This document shows, one piece after another, positions 41,509-52,680 of a DNA stretch of 64,000 nucleotides. A model generated the notes under the pieces. That model had not been told where the DNA came from. It was given only the letters and a program-made list of their open reading frames with translations, and did no database searches. Every line of letters starts with the position of its first letter. Within the stretch, counting starts at the first letter, position 1. The DNA comes from Labrys sp. WJW (lineage in GTDB: Bacteria; Pseudomonadota; Alphaproteobacteria; Rhizobiales; Labraceae). A program made the position numbers and the translations under genes. The stretch covers positions 1 through 64,000 of the forward strand of contig NZ_LYXZ01000030.1 of the NCBI RefSeq assembly GCF_001676615.1, given 5' to 3'.

Positions 41509-42372
41509 ATGACTGAGTCCAAGCTGAAAGTTTCGTTCCAGGGCGAGCCCGGGGCCAATTCCCATATCGCCTGCAACAATGTCTATCCCGACGCGGAGGC
41601 CCTGCCCTGCCCGACCTTCGAGGACGCCTTCAATGCGGTGTCCTCCGGGGAGGCGGACCTCGCCATGATCCCGATCGAAAACTCGGTGGCGGGACGCGTC
41701 GCCGACATCCACCATCTCCTGCCGACCTCGGACCTGCATATCATCGGCGAGTATTTCCTGCCGATCCACCACCAGCTCATGGCCGTGCCGGGGGCGAGCC
41801 TCCAGACCATCCGCACGGTGCACAGCCATCCCCAGGCGCTCGGCCAGTGCCGCATCACCATGCGCGGTCTCGGCCTCACGCCGGTGACAGAGAGCGACAC
41901 GGCCGGCGCCGCCCGCCTGGTGCGTGACTGGCAGGACCCGAGCAAGGCCGCGCTGGCCTCCACCTTGGCCGCGGAGATCTACGGCCTCGATATCCTCAAG
42001 CCCGACGTCGAGGACGAGCCCTACAACACCACCCGCTTCGTGGTGCTGTCGCGCGAGCCCGACTGGGTGCCGGTCGGCCAGGGGCCGACGGTGACCTCGC
42101 TGATCTTCACGGTGCGCAACCTGCCGGCCGCGCTCTACAAGGCAATGGGCGGCTTTGCCACCAACGGCATCAACATGACCAAGCTGGAAAGCTACATGGT
42201 GGGCGGCCACTTCTCCGCCACCCAGTTCTATGCCGAGGTCGACGGCCACCCCGAGGAGAAGAACCTCAAGCGCGCCTTGGAGGAACTCGGCTTCTTCTCG
42301 ACCAAGATGCGCATCTTCGGCGTGTTTCCGGCCGATCCGGCCCGCGACGACCACGCCCCTCCGGCGGAGTGA
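41509..42372 (+). CDS. pheA: Prephenate dehydratase
   Basis: A 287-residue stand-alone PDT (no fused chorismate mutase) that makes phenylpyruvate for phenylalanine. The catalytic domain (about 7-185) has the TTRF motif in EPYNTTRFVVL. The C-terminal ACT regulatory domain (about 200-275: SLIFTVRNLPAALYKAMGGFATNGINMTKLES) gives phenylalanine feedback control. It is in an operon with kdsB, the usual alphaproteobacterial arrangement. Confidence 0.95.
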   Translation: MTESKLKVSFQGEPGANSHIACNNVYPDAEALPCPTFEDAFNAVSSGEADLAMIPIENSVAGRVADIHHLLPTSDLHIIGEYFLPIHHQLMAVPGASLQTIRTVHSHPQALGQCRITMRGLGLTPVTESDTAGAARLVRDWQDPSKAALASTLAAEIYGLDILKPDVEDEPYNTTRFVVLSREPDWVPVGQGPTVTSLIFTVRNLPAALYKAMGGFATNGINMTKLESYMVGGHFSATQFYAEVDGHPEEKNLKRALEELGFFSTKMRIFGVFPADPARDDHAPPAE

Positions 42373-42376
42373 CGCT

Positions 42377-42427
42377 GGAGCGCGGACATCGCGACATGCC
42401 TGCATGTCGCTGGGATGTCCGCGCTCC
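42377..42427. terminator. Palindrome between pheA and nudC (family D)
   Basis: GGAGCGCGGACATC-GCGACATGC (42377-42399) pairs with 42402-42427, with a 3-base bulge and a 2-base loop. It lies between two converging genes and probably ends transcription from both sides. It shares the gcggacatc/gatgtccgc core with the 11478-11574 element. Confidence 0.75.
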
Positions 42428-42431
42428 AACC

Positions 42432-43388
42432 TCACGGCACCACTGCGCCGCCCTTCTCTGCAAATTCCTTCAGGAGGTGATGGGCGATTGCCATCGGCTT
42501 GGGGGCGTTGAAGCCTTCCGGATGCTCGTCGAGCAGCATCTGCACCACCTCCTCGCGCGTGAACCAGCGGGCATCCTCCAGTTCCTTGATGTCGACATTG
42601 ATGTCGCGGCCGGTGGCGCGGGCAAAGCAGCCCACCATCAGCGAGGAGGGGAAGGGCCAGGGCTGGGAGGCGAAATAGCGCACATGCGAGCAGGCAATGC
42701 CCGATTCCTCCAGGACCTCCCGGCGCACCGCATCCTCGATGGTCTCGCCCGGCTCCAGGAAGCCGGCCAGCGCCGAATACATCTTCTCCGGAAAACGGGT
42801 CTGGCGGCCCATCAGGCAGCGCTCCCCGTCGATCGCCAGCATGATCACCACCGGATCGACACGCGGAAAATGCTGGGTGCTGCAATTGGCGCAATCGCGC
42901 CGCCAGCCGCTGGCGGTGATCCGGGTCTCCTGCCCGCAATTGGCGCAGAAGCGATGGCGCTGGTGCCAGTCCAGCACTTCCTTGGCGGTGGAGAGCTCGC
43001 CGAGGATCTCCGGCGTCACCAATCCCCGCATGGCGAGCGAGCGCAGATCCATCGCCTCCACGTCCGGACGCCAAGCGAGATCGTCGACCAGCCCCTTGTC
43101 GAAGGCCCGGGCGAAGACGGCACTGCCATCCGGCTGCAGGCCCAGGAATATGATTTGCCGACTATCCTTGAAGGACTCAATCTCCTCCCGATCGAACAGG
43201 GCCTCATGAATGCCGTCGCGGATGCGCAGGAGCGGAATGTCGCCGGAAAAGGCGAAGAAGCGGCAGGACGAATGCGCCAGCTTGTCCGCGATGAAAGCCT
43301 CGTCCTCGCGCTGGCCGGAGGCACGATCGAGCGGATTGAGCGAATAGGCGATGGCGGCGGAACGATCGAACAGGGTATGCAGGCTCAT
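42432..43388 (-). CDS. nudC: NAD+ diphosphatase / RNA-deNADding Nudix hydrolase
   Basis: A 318-residue enzyme that hydrolyses NAD(H) to NMN and AMP and can remove NAD caps from RNA. It has an N-terminal NudC domain, a zinc ribbon (FCANCGQETRI...RDCANCSTQHFPR), the Nudix box GFLEPGETIEDAVRREVLEE-SGI, and the NudC-specific SQPWPFPSS motif. The complete motif set makes the call firm. An upstream HIT gene lies on the same strand 22 bases away. Confidence 0.95.
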   Translation of the reverse strand: MSLHTLFDRSAAIAYSLNPLDRASGQREDEAFIADKLAHSSCRFFAFSGDIPLLRIRDGIHEALFDREEIESFKDSRQIIFLGLQPDGSAVFARAFDKGLVDDLAWRPDVEAMDLRSLAMRGLVTPEILGELSTAKEVLDWHQRHRFCANCGQETRITASGWRRDCANCSTQHFPRVDPVVIMLAIDGERCLMGRQTRFPEKMYSALAGFLEPGETIEDAVRREVLEESGIACSHVRYFASQPWPFPSSLMVGCFARATGRDINVDIKELEDARWFTREEVVQMLLDEHPEGFNAPKPMAIAHHLLKEFAEKGGAVVP

Positions 43389-43410
43389 GGCAATGTCTTC
43401 CGGCGGGATC

Positions 43411-43827
43411 TCATGAAATCGGGAGCAATCTACGAAGCTGGCTAATCAAATCGGCGGCAACGGCCTCCGCATAGGGCCGGGCCGGCACCTGTCCCCAGAC
43501 GGGCTTCGGCCAGGCGGGGTCGCCCTTGAAGCGCGCGATGACGTGGATATGGAGCTGCAGCACCATATTGCCAAGAGCGGCGACATTGAGCTTGTCGCAA
43601 CCGGTCAGGGTCTTCAAAGCCTGCGAGACCGCGGCAATCTCCTGCATCAGCACGGCCCTGTCCGCCTCGTCGAGCTCGATGATCTCGCTGATGTCGGGGC
43701 GCCTTGGGATGAGCAGGAGCCAGGGAAAGCTGGCATCATTGATCAAGCGGAGCTGCGAAAGGGCGAGATCGCCGATGGCGATCGAATCCCCGGCAAGCTG
43801 GGAATGGAGGATGAAGGCGGGGGGCAT
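43411..43827 (-). CDS. HIT-domain protein
   Basis: A 138-residue histidine-triad nucleotide-binding protein. The signature is QLHIHVIAR: catalytic H93 and H95 are present, but the first His of the triad is Gln (Q91), as in one proteobacterial HIT subgroup. It likely binds or hydrolyses a nucleoside phosphate. The frame is open 33 codons further upstream through a palindromic repeat; ATG 43827 gives the normal N-terminus. It is probably co-transcribed with nudC, itself a nucleotide hydrolase. Confidence 0.88.
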   Translation of the reverse strand: MPPAFILHSQLAGDSIAIGDLALSQLRLINDASFPWLLLIPRRPDISEIIELDEADRAVLMQEIAAVSQALKTLTGCDKLNVAALGNMVLQLHIHVIARFKGDPAWPKPVWGQVPARPYAEAVAADLISQLRRLLPIS

Positions 43828-43832
43828 GGGCT

Positions 43833-43932
43833 TTCCGGGTGCGCGGACGTCTCGTCCGCTCTTCCTACCCTGCAAATGCGCCGGTTCCAAGAAAAGGTAG
43901 AAAGAGCGGGCTGGAAGCCCGCGCACCCGGAA
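43833..43932. repeat. Palindromic intergenic element (family D), 37-base arms
   Basis: Arms 43833-43869 and 43896-43932 (ttccgggtgcgcggacg... and complement) are imperfect inverted repeats around a 26-base loop. It lies exactly between the HIT gene start and the pyc 3'-end fragment, its right end only one base from the fragment's stop codon. Confidence 0.85.
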
Positions 43933-43933
43933 G

Positions 43934-44008
43934 TTACCCCACCACCATCAGCAAGTCCTTGGCGTCGATCTGGGCACCGGGCGAGACCAGCACATCGCCG
44001 GCCTTCAT
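43934..44008 (-). pseudogene. Duplicated 3' end of pyruvate carboxylase gene
   Basis: Read on the minus strand it encodes KAGDVL joined to VSPGAQIDAKDLLMVVG and a stop. The intact pyc at 46456 ends KAGDVL...VSPGAQIDAKDLLMVMG. The first 60 bases match 46456-46515 at 55 positions, all five differences being transitions. The biotin-lysine segment (25 residues) is deleted at the junction. Its ATG overlaps the MarR stop (ATGA). It lies in the same orientation as pyc, so the MarR/MFS cassette is flanked by direct repeats of the pyc end. Confidence 0.85.
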
Positions 44009-44664
44009 TTCGCGTCGGCTGGGTCCGCGCCGGGCTCCGTCGCGTCCATCATCTGCTTAACGGCATCCGCCGACCTGCTTATCCTTGCTTCGTCCATGGC
44101 CCAACCCGCGAAGCGTTCCAGCAAGGCGGCGAACGTCACTAGTTCCTGCTCGTCCCACCGCGCCAGCGAGTCGGCAAAAATACGCCATTTGGTCTGGCGC
44201 ACCGCCGACACGAAACGCTCGCCCTTGGCGGTGAGTTTGAGGCAAATGCGCCGGGCATCGAGTTGCGAGGCGACGCGGAAGGCGTAGCCGCGCTCGACGA
44301 TATCGGCACAGATGCGGCTGGCGCGGGAGGGGTCGATGCCAAGGCGCTCGGCGATGACGCCGACGGTCACCTCGTCCTGCGGGGAGGCGCTGACGATTGG
44401 ATTAAGCGCGATGGCGATGATCGCATCGAGATGGCTCACTTCCAGCAAAGGTTCGACGCGCGCCAGGAGCAAACGGCCGAGGTCCCGGCGCTGGATCGAG
44501 CGCCTCATCTGCTGCATCACCGCATCGATGGCGGCGACGGCCTCGGCTGCTGCTTCGGACAGGCCATGACCGCGCGCCAAATTCGCGAGGTCCGGATCGC
44601 CGTGCGTCTGACACAGGGTGGGAAATCGGTCGGGCTTGCCTAGCCCCGTATCATTGCTGCTCAT
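44005..44664 (-). CDS. MarR-family transcriptional regulator
   Basis: A 219-residue MarR-type winged-helix protein. DNA-binding region: VTVGVIAERLGIDPSRASRICADIVERGYAFRVASQLDARRICLKLT (residues about 98-145, in segments); long N- and C-terminal helices form the dimer. It is divergent from a DHA2 MFS exporter with a perfect 27-bp inverted repeat between them, the classical MarR-efflux arrangement in which a drug or aromatic compound releases repression. Its last codon overlaps the pyc fragment. Confidence 0.9.
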   Translation of the reverse strand: MSSNDTGLGKPDRFPTLCQTHGDPDLANLARGHGLSEAAAEAVAAIDAVMQQMRRSIQRRDLGRLLLARVEPLLEVSHLDAIIAIALNPIVSASPQDEVTVGVIAERLGIDPSRASRICADIVERGYAFRVASQLDARRICLKLTAKGERFVSAVRQTKWRIFADSLARWDEQELVTFAALLERFAGWAMDEARISRSADAVKQMMDATEPGADPADAK

Positions 44665-44682
44665 ACCCTAGCGCGCTAGCAA

Positions 44683-44741
44683 AAATGCATGTCAATGTCA
44701 AATATATGCTTCCGGCATATATTTGACATTGACATGCATTT
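44683..44741. promoter_or_regulatory. MarR operator: perfect 27-bp inverted repeat with overlapping promoters
   Basis: Arms 44683-44709 and 44715-44741 are exact reverse complements (core ATGTCAATGTCAAATATATG) around ttccg. On the plus strand two TTGACA hexamers (44723-44728 and 44729-44734) lie in the right arm. The second is 17 bases from CATAAA (44752-44757), a likely promoter for the exporter. The symmetry places a matching TTGACA toward marR. One dimer, or two, could block both genes. Confidence 0.85.
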
Positions 44742-44782
44742 GCCGACAGCACATAAACCGTGGCCAGTCCACGGAGATACCA

Positions 44783-46330
44783 ATGCCTCTCGAGTCCACC
44801 CTTTCGGATGCGGCGCCCATCGAGGCCGAAGCCGGGCCGGACCTGGCAACCTTGCTGGTGTATATCGGCGCACTGATCGCCATGTTCATGGCCACCATCG
44901 ACATACAAATCGTCGTCACTGCCTTGCCCACGATTGCCAGCGAACTGGGCGATCTGCACCTGTTCGGCTGGGTCGGCGCCGCCTACCTTCTCTCGACCGC
45001 CGCGGTTTCACCGTTCTATGGCAAGCTCGGCGACATGTATGGCCGCAAGAACGTGGTGTTGACGGCGATCGGCCTGTTCCTGCTGGGCTCGCTGGTCTGC
45101 GGCACCGCCTGGTCGATGGAAAGCCTGATAGCCGCGCGCGTCCTGCAGGGTATCGGAGGCGGCGGCCTGATGGTCTCGGCATTCGCCATGATCGGTGAAC
45201 TGTTCGGGCCGCGCGACCGCGCCAAATATCAAGGCTACAGCTCGGCGGTGTTCGCGCTGTCATCGGTTCTCGGTCCGTTGGCCGGCGGCTATATCACCAG
45301 CCTGTTCGGATGGCGCTGGGTGTTCCTGGTCAATTTGCCGATCGGCATCGTCGTGCTGGCGGTCTTGGCGTTCGCCATGCGCAGCCGGTTCAGCGAGAAG
45401 AAGCACCATATCGATTATTGGGGTGGCACCCTGCTGGCCATCGGCACGACCGCCATCGTCTATTGGGGCTATCATCTGCTCGACCGCGCCGGGCCGGACC
45501 TGCTCACCTACTTGCTGCCGGTGCTGGCGCTGGCCGCCATTGCGTCGTTCATCATGGTCGAGCGGCGGGCCGAGGAGCCGATCGTGCCCTTGCGTCTCTT
45601 CGGCAATTCGACGGTCCGCATCGTCGCGAGCGTGTCGCTGGTCGCCGGATCGGTGACATTGGGGATGTTCTTCTATTTCGCGCTCTACATGCAAACGCTG
45701 ACTGGGTTGAGCCCGGCGGAAGTCGGCTTCGTGTTCGTGCCGGCGTCCGTGACCTCGATGATCATCTCGATCGTCGCGGGGCGGGTGATTGCCGCAACCG
45801 GCCGTTACAAATGGATGCCGGTGGCATCGATGGCCATTGGCGGGCTGCTGATGCTAGGCTTTGTCCTCATCAATTCACACACGCCGATCTGGCTGCTGGC
45901 TGCGATGATGGGCTTGTTCGGCATCAGCATGGGTCTGCAGTTCCAGGTGCTCATCGTGGCTATCCAGGCCGCGGCGCCGCCGCAGGACATCGGCGCGGTG
46001 ACCGCGTTGATCACACAGGCACGGACCGTCGGAGCGTCACTCGGACTGGCACTGAATGGCGCCGTGATGACCTGGGCCCTGAACCGGCAGACGGCGACGC
46101 TGCCCGCCGACGCGGCTGCGCTGCTGCCGGACGGACTGACCGGACTGAACCCGCATCTGGCGGCGAGCCTGCCGGATACGGTCCGTGAAGTAGTGCTCGG
46201 CCACTATTCGAGTGGCTTCAACGCGATGTTCATCTGGGTGGCGGCGCTCTACTTCGTCGCCATGGCGCTGACGCTTCTGCTGGAAGACGTCCAGATTCCG
46301 AAGCATCATGGCGCCGGCGCCCATGGTTAA
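44783..46330 (+). CDS. DHA2-family (14-TMS) MFS drug exporter
   Basis: A 515-residue inner-membrane proton antiporter. Motif A appears as GKLGDMYGRKNVVL, motif C-like GLMVSAFAMIGELFGPRDRAKYQGYSS and SSVLGPLAGGYITSLFGWRWVFLVNLPIG are diagnostic for DHA2 proteins such as EmrB/MDR exporters. About 14 hydrophobic helices are visible. ATG 44783 follows CGGAGA. No EmrA-like membrane-fusion gene is adjacent. It is under the divergent MarR. Confidence 0.92.
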   Translation: MPLESTLSDAAPIEAEAGPDLATLLVYIGALIAMFMATIDIQIVVTALPTIASELGDLHLFGWVGAAYLLSTAAVSPFYGKLGDMYGRKNVVLTAIGLFLLGSLVCGTAWSMESLIAARVLQGIGGGGLMVSAFAMIGELFGPRDRAKYQGYSSAVFALSSVLGPLAGGYITSLFGWRWVFLVNLPIGIVVLAVLAFAMRSRFSEKKHHIDYWGGTLLAIGTTAIVYWGYHLLDRAGPDLLTYLLPVLALAAIASFIMVERRAEEPIVPLRLFGNSTVRIVASVSLVAGSVTLGMFFYFALYMQTLTGLSPAEVGFVFVPASVTSMIISIVAGRVIAATGRYKWMPVASMAIGGLLMLGFVLINSHTPIWLLAAMMGLFGISMGLQFQVLIVAIQAAAPPQDIGAVTALITQARTVGASLGLALNGAVMTWALNRQTATLPADAAALLPDGLTGLNPHLAASLPDTVREVVLGHYSSGFNAMFIWVAALYFVAMALTLLLEDVQIPKHHGAGAHG

Positions 46331-46455
46331 ATTGAGCGCGCGGGTTGGACTGCATGACCCAACCATAAGTGGAGGATTTCTTTGTTGAAAAGAATGTCGA
46401 TCGGGAGATCGACATTCACACTCCATATTCGTGCTTCCGATCAAAAAACTGGCGC

Positions 46456-49917
<3,462 letters not shown>

Positions 49918-50142
49918 GAGCACTCGCTATCTGGAGGGGAGCGCCCGAGTTTATGTTGCAATGCGAAGAGCGATGCAATCCCTATCACCGGCGCAAGGAT
50001 ATTCTGCCAGCGGAGCTTTGCGGGAAACATGACGAAAGCGCCCTGATCTTGCCTGCTCGCACGGCTTGCCCGTCTTATGCGCGTAGCCCGGCGGTGTCCA
50101 TCGCGGCGCGGCGGCCCTTCCCCGGCTCGATGAGCCCTACCC

Positions 50143-50177
50143 AAAAAAGCGGAAGCCCCGCCGGGGGCGGGGCTTCC
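50143..50177 (-). terminator. Rho-independent terminator
   Basis: A 12-bp stem (GGAAGCCCCGCC and complement, 50151-50162/50166-50177) is followed on the minus strand by cgcTTTTTT (50148-50143). It ends the 50232-50528 gene. The rest of the 314-base gap to pyc (49918-50142) shows no gene. Confidence 0.85.
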
Positions 50178-50231
50178 TACGGGCTACCGGGCTGGTGTCG
50201 GGGCGCAGGGTCCGATAACCCGAAGGCGGGC

Positions 50232-50528
50232 TTAGTAGCAAACCTTCACGCGCTTCCAGAAACCACCGTAGTAGCCATCGACCCAACGCTTCTCGATGTG
50301 GCAGCGGCGATAATAGACCGGGCGGTAGTCGTCGTAATAATAGCGGCCACCGTAATAGCTGTTGTTGTAGGCGGAGCCGGCGAGGAGGCCGCCTAAGAGG
50401 CCGATACCGGCGCCGGCGGCGAAGGCGCCACCACGGCCATAGCGGGCTTCGGCAGTGCCGGTGGTGGCGATCGCGGTGCCGGCCAGCGTGGCGGCGACCA
50501 GGGCTCCGGTCAGGATCTTCTTGAACAT
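50232..50528 (-). CDS. Small exported Gly/Tyr-rich protein
   Basis: A 98-residue protein. It has a signal-like N-terminus (MFKKILTGALVAATLAGTAIATTGTAEA), a Gly/Ala-rich hydrophobic stretch (GGAFAAGAGIGLLGGLLAGSA), then a Tyr/Arg-rich tail with two Cys (NNSYYGGRYYYDDYRPVYYRRCHIEKRW...VKVCY). Such small YMGG/17-kDa-like envelope proteins are common in Hyphomicrobiales and poorly understood. A start 57 codons upstream is unlikely. It is followed by a strong terminator. Confidence 0.78.
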   Translation of the reverse strand: MFKKILTGALVAATLAGTAIATTGTAEARYGRGGAFAAGAGIGLLGGLLAGSAYNNSYYGGRYYYDDYRPVYYRRCHIEKRWVDGYYGGFWKRVKVCY

Positions 50529-50770
50529 CGTCTCGTTCCCGTTCTTGTCTTGCGCGGTGCTGCGCTTGATCTGATGGGATGACAATGCCACCGCCGCCCC
50601 GGCCTCGCCGTGCGATTCGTCACGGGATGCAACCGAGGCGTGTCCGGGCTCAAGACGATCAGGCGGGCGCCGATTGCCCTTCACCGGCCATGGCGACATA
50701 GTAGCCTCATGAGCAGAGAATCGAACTTACGGACGCCGCGATCTTCCATCCCCGATCGGAAGGCCGCGCC

Positions 50771-51661
50771 ATGATCGACAAGCTCGAATTCCTGATCGCC
50801 CTCTCGCGCGAGCGCCATTTCGGCCGGGCCGCCGAGATCTGCGGGGTGACCCAGCCCACCCTATCGGCCGGCATCAAGCAGCTCGAAGGCGAACTCGGCG
50901 TGTTGCTGGTGGCGCGCGGCTCGCGTTTCCAGGGCTTCACGCCGGAGGGCGACCGGGTGCTGGAATGGGCCCGGCGCATCGTCGGCGACAGCCGCGCCAT
51001 GCGCCAGGAGGTGGAGTCGCTCAAGCGCGGCCTCAATGGGCACCTCACCATCTCGGTGATCCCGACGGCGCTCTCCATGGTCGCCTCGATCACCACCCCC
51101 TTCCGGGCCCGCCACCCCAACGTGACCTTCTCCATCCTCTCGCGTCCCTCGACCACGGTGCTGCAGGAGCTGGAGGACCTGGCCATCGACGCCGGCATCA
51201 CCTATCTCGACAACGAGCCGCTGGGGAAGGTCTCGACGGTCGAGCTCTATCGCGAGACCTATTGCCTTTTGACCGACGTCAACGGCGAGTTCGCCGGCCG
51301 CAGCACGGTGAGCTGGGAGGAACTCGGCCATGTGCCGCTCTGCCTGCTCACGCCCGACATGCAGAACCGGCGCATCGTCGACCATCTCCTGCGCAACGCC
51401 GAGACGCCGGTGGCGCCGACCCTGATCTCCAACTCGATGCAGGTGCTGCTCTCGCATGTGCGCACGGGACGCTGGTCGAGCGTGATGCCATCGATCCTGA
51501 TCGAGATGCTGGGCGCGGGCGACCATGTGCGCTCGATCCCCATCGTCGAGCCGCAGGCGCACCACAAGGTCGGCCTGATCACGCCCAAGCGCGAAACCCA
51601 GACCCCCTTGGTCGCCGCCCTGATCGCCGAGGCGAAACGCTACGCCATGCAGATGGGGTGA
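50771..51661 (+). CDS. LysR-type transcriptional regulator
   Basis: A 296-residue LTTR with HTH LEFLIALSRERHFGRAAEICGVTQPTLSAGIKQLE in the standard position. The effector domain has features such as SISILSRPSTT-like FSILSRPSTTVLQELEDL and MQVLLSHVRTGRWSSVMP, a pattern I associate with regulators near formate dehydrogenase genes, although no such genes are in this window. It is followed tail to tail by hicB. Target genes are not evident. Confidence 0.88.
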   Translation: MIDKLEFLIALSRERHFGRAAEICGVTQPTLSAGIKQLEGELGVLLVARGSRFQGFTPEGDRVLEWARRIVGDSRAMRQEVESLKRGLNGHLTISVIPTALSMVASITTPFRARHPNVTFSILSRPSTTVLQELEDLAIDAGITYLDNEPLGKVSTVELYRETYCLLTDVNGEFAGRSTVSWEELGHVPLCLLTPDMQNRRIVDHLLRNAETPVAPTLISNSMQVLLSHVRTGRWSSVMPSILIEMLGAGDHVRSIPIVEPQAHHKVGLITPKRETQTPLVAALIAEAKRYAMQMG

Positions 51662-51764
51662 GGCGATGCGCCTCACGGCGTTGTTGTCACATGTCCGCCC
51701 GCTCCCGTGCTGCAACGCTAAAACCCGCAGGTCGGCTCATTACCCCCGTGTTCAGTGTCTTTCA

Positions 51765-52154
51765 TCAAGCCGCCATTGCCCTTTTCGCCGCCGAGGCCAA
51801 GAATCCAGAGCGGGTCAGACCATGGCTTTCGGCGTAGCTATCAATTTGGCTCAAGACATCGGCCTGGAAGGTCACACTGACGCGCACGCTCTTAACTTCC
51901 TGGGCGACGGGAACCAGTATCGCAACACCATCCCGGTTCTCGGGATCCGCCATGATCGCCTCAAGGGACGAAGGCTCAGGCACAGCTTCGCCGTCCTCCG
52001 CCATTCCCTGCAGGTGAAGCGCAAGAGCCTCGGCCGCCATATCGCGCGCCTCGTCCAAGGTAGCGCCGGCAGATACGCACCCTGGAAGATCGGGAAACGA
52101 TACGCCATAGAGGCTATCAGGGTCCTTGTGGATCAATCCGATATATTGGCGCAT
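51765..52154 (-). CDS. hicB: HicB-family antitoxin
   Basis: A 129-residue antitoxin. The partial-RNaseH fold domain is at 1-65 (YGVSFPDLPGCVSAGATLDEARDMAAEALALHL in segments, the HicB signature). The C-terminal DNA-binding region VRVSVTFQADVLSQIDSYAESHGLTRSGFLASAAKRA is of RHH type. It starts 5 bases after hicA. It probably represses the operon through the ATGCAT boxes upstream of hicA. Confidence 0.93.
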   Translation of the reverse strand: MRQYIGLIHKDPDSLYGVSFPDLPGCVSAGATLDEARDMAAEALALHLQGMAEDGEAVPEPSSLEAIMADPENRDGVAILVPVAQEVKSVRVSVTFQADVLSQIDSYAESHGLTRSGFLASAAKRAMAA

Positions 52155-52159
52155 TTCCG

Positions 52160-52348
52160 TTACCTCAATCTCAGTCCAGATTGCTTTTCGATGCTCTTCA
52201 CGGTGCCGAGAGGAAGATCCCGCTTAGGGTGCGGAACCGTCACCCGCCCTGGTTTCGTCGGATGTCTGAGCTGAACGTGGCTGCCCTTCCGGGTCACCTC
52301 AGCCCAACCATCGGCTTTCAGAACGGAAATTATATCTCGGCTGTTCAT
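52160..52348 (-). CDS. hicA: HicA-family mRNA interferase toxin
   Basis: A 62-residue double-stranded-RNA-binding-fold toxin: MNSRDIISVLKADGWAEVTR, KGSHVQLRHPTKPGRVTVPHP, LPLGTVKSIEKQSGL. The catalytic histidine is H24 (GSHVQL). It is the first gene of the operon. ATG 52348 gives the canonical HicA length; the frame is open upstream through the AT-rich promoter. Confidence 0.93.
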   Translation of the reverse strand: MNSRDIISVLKADGWAEVTRKGSHVQLRHPTKPGRVTVPHPKRDLPLGTVKSIEKQSGLRLR

Positions 52349-52407
52349 GCATATAAATATATATCCCCGCACCGTGAGAGCAAGCGAGCTATGCATACTT
52401 ATGCATA
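52346..52407. promoter_or_regulatory. HicAB promoter with repeated ATGCAT boxes
   Basis: Palindromic TATGCATA occurs at 52390-52397 and 52400-52407, and ATGCAT again at 52347-52352, overlapping the hicA start. Each is followed by an AT-rich ataaa stretch. They are likely HicB binding sites. The remaining gap to pheT (52408-52680) shows no gene and no pheS remnant. Confidence 0.6.
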
Positions 52408-52680
52408 TAAAACTGCACATCATGAACCCTGGATGTGCTGAATTTCCCAGGAACGTTCATTTGATGCTACGCGGATAGTGCACTTTATTGACGGTTGGGC
52501 GGTATCAGCTTTGAAGCACAGCACCAGCTAAGCAGGCTGAAATCCCACCTGAACTGCCGCACCGGCAAGGTTCGGGGATCCCGCGGCACACTCACATTCA
52601 CAGTCAACCGGGATTTCTTTGCATCTTGCCGCCCGACGCGCTATCGGCATGGCCAAATCGATTGGACTAGGCTGCCCGCA

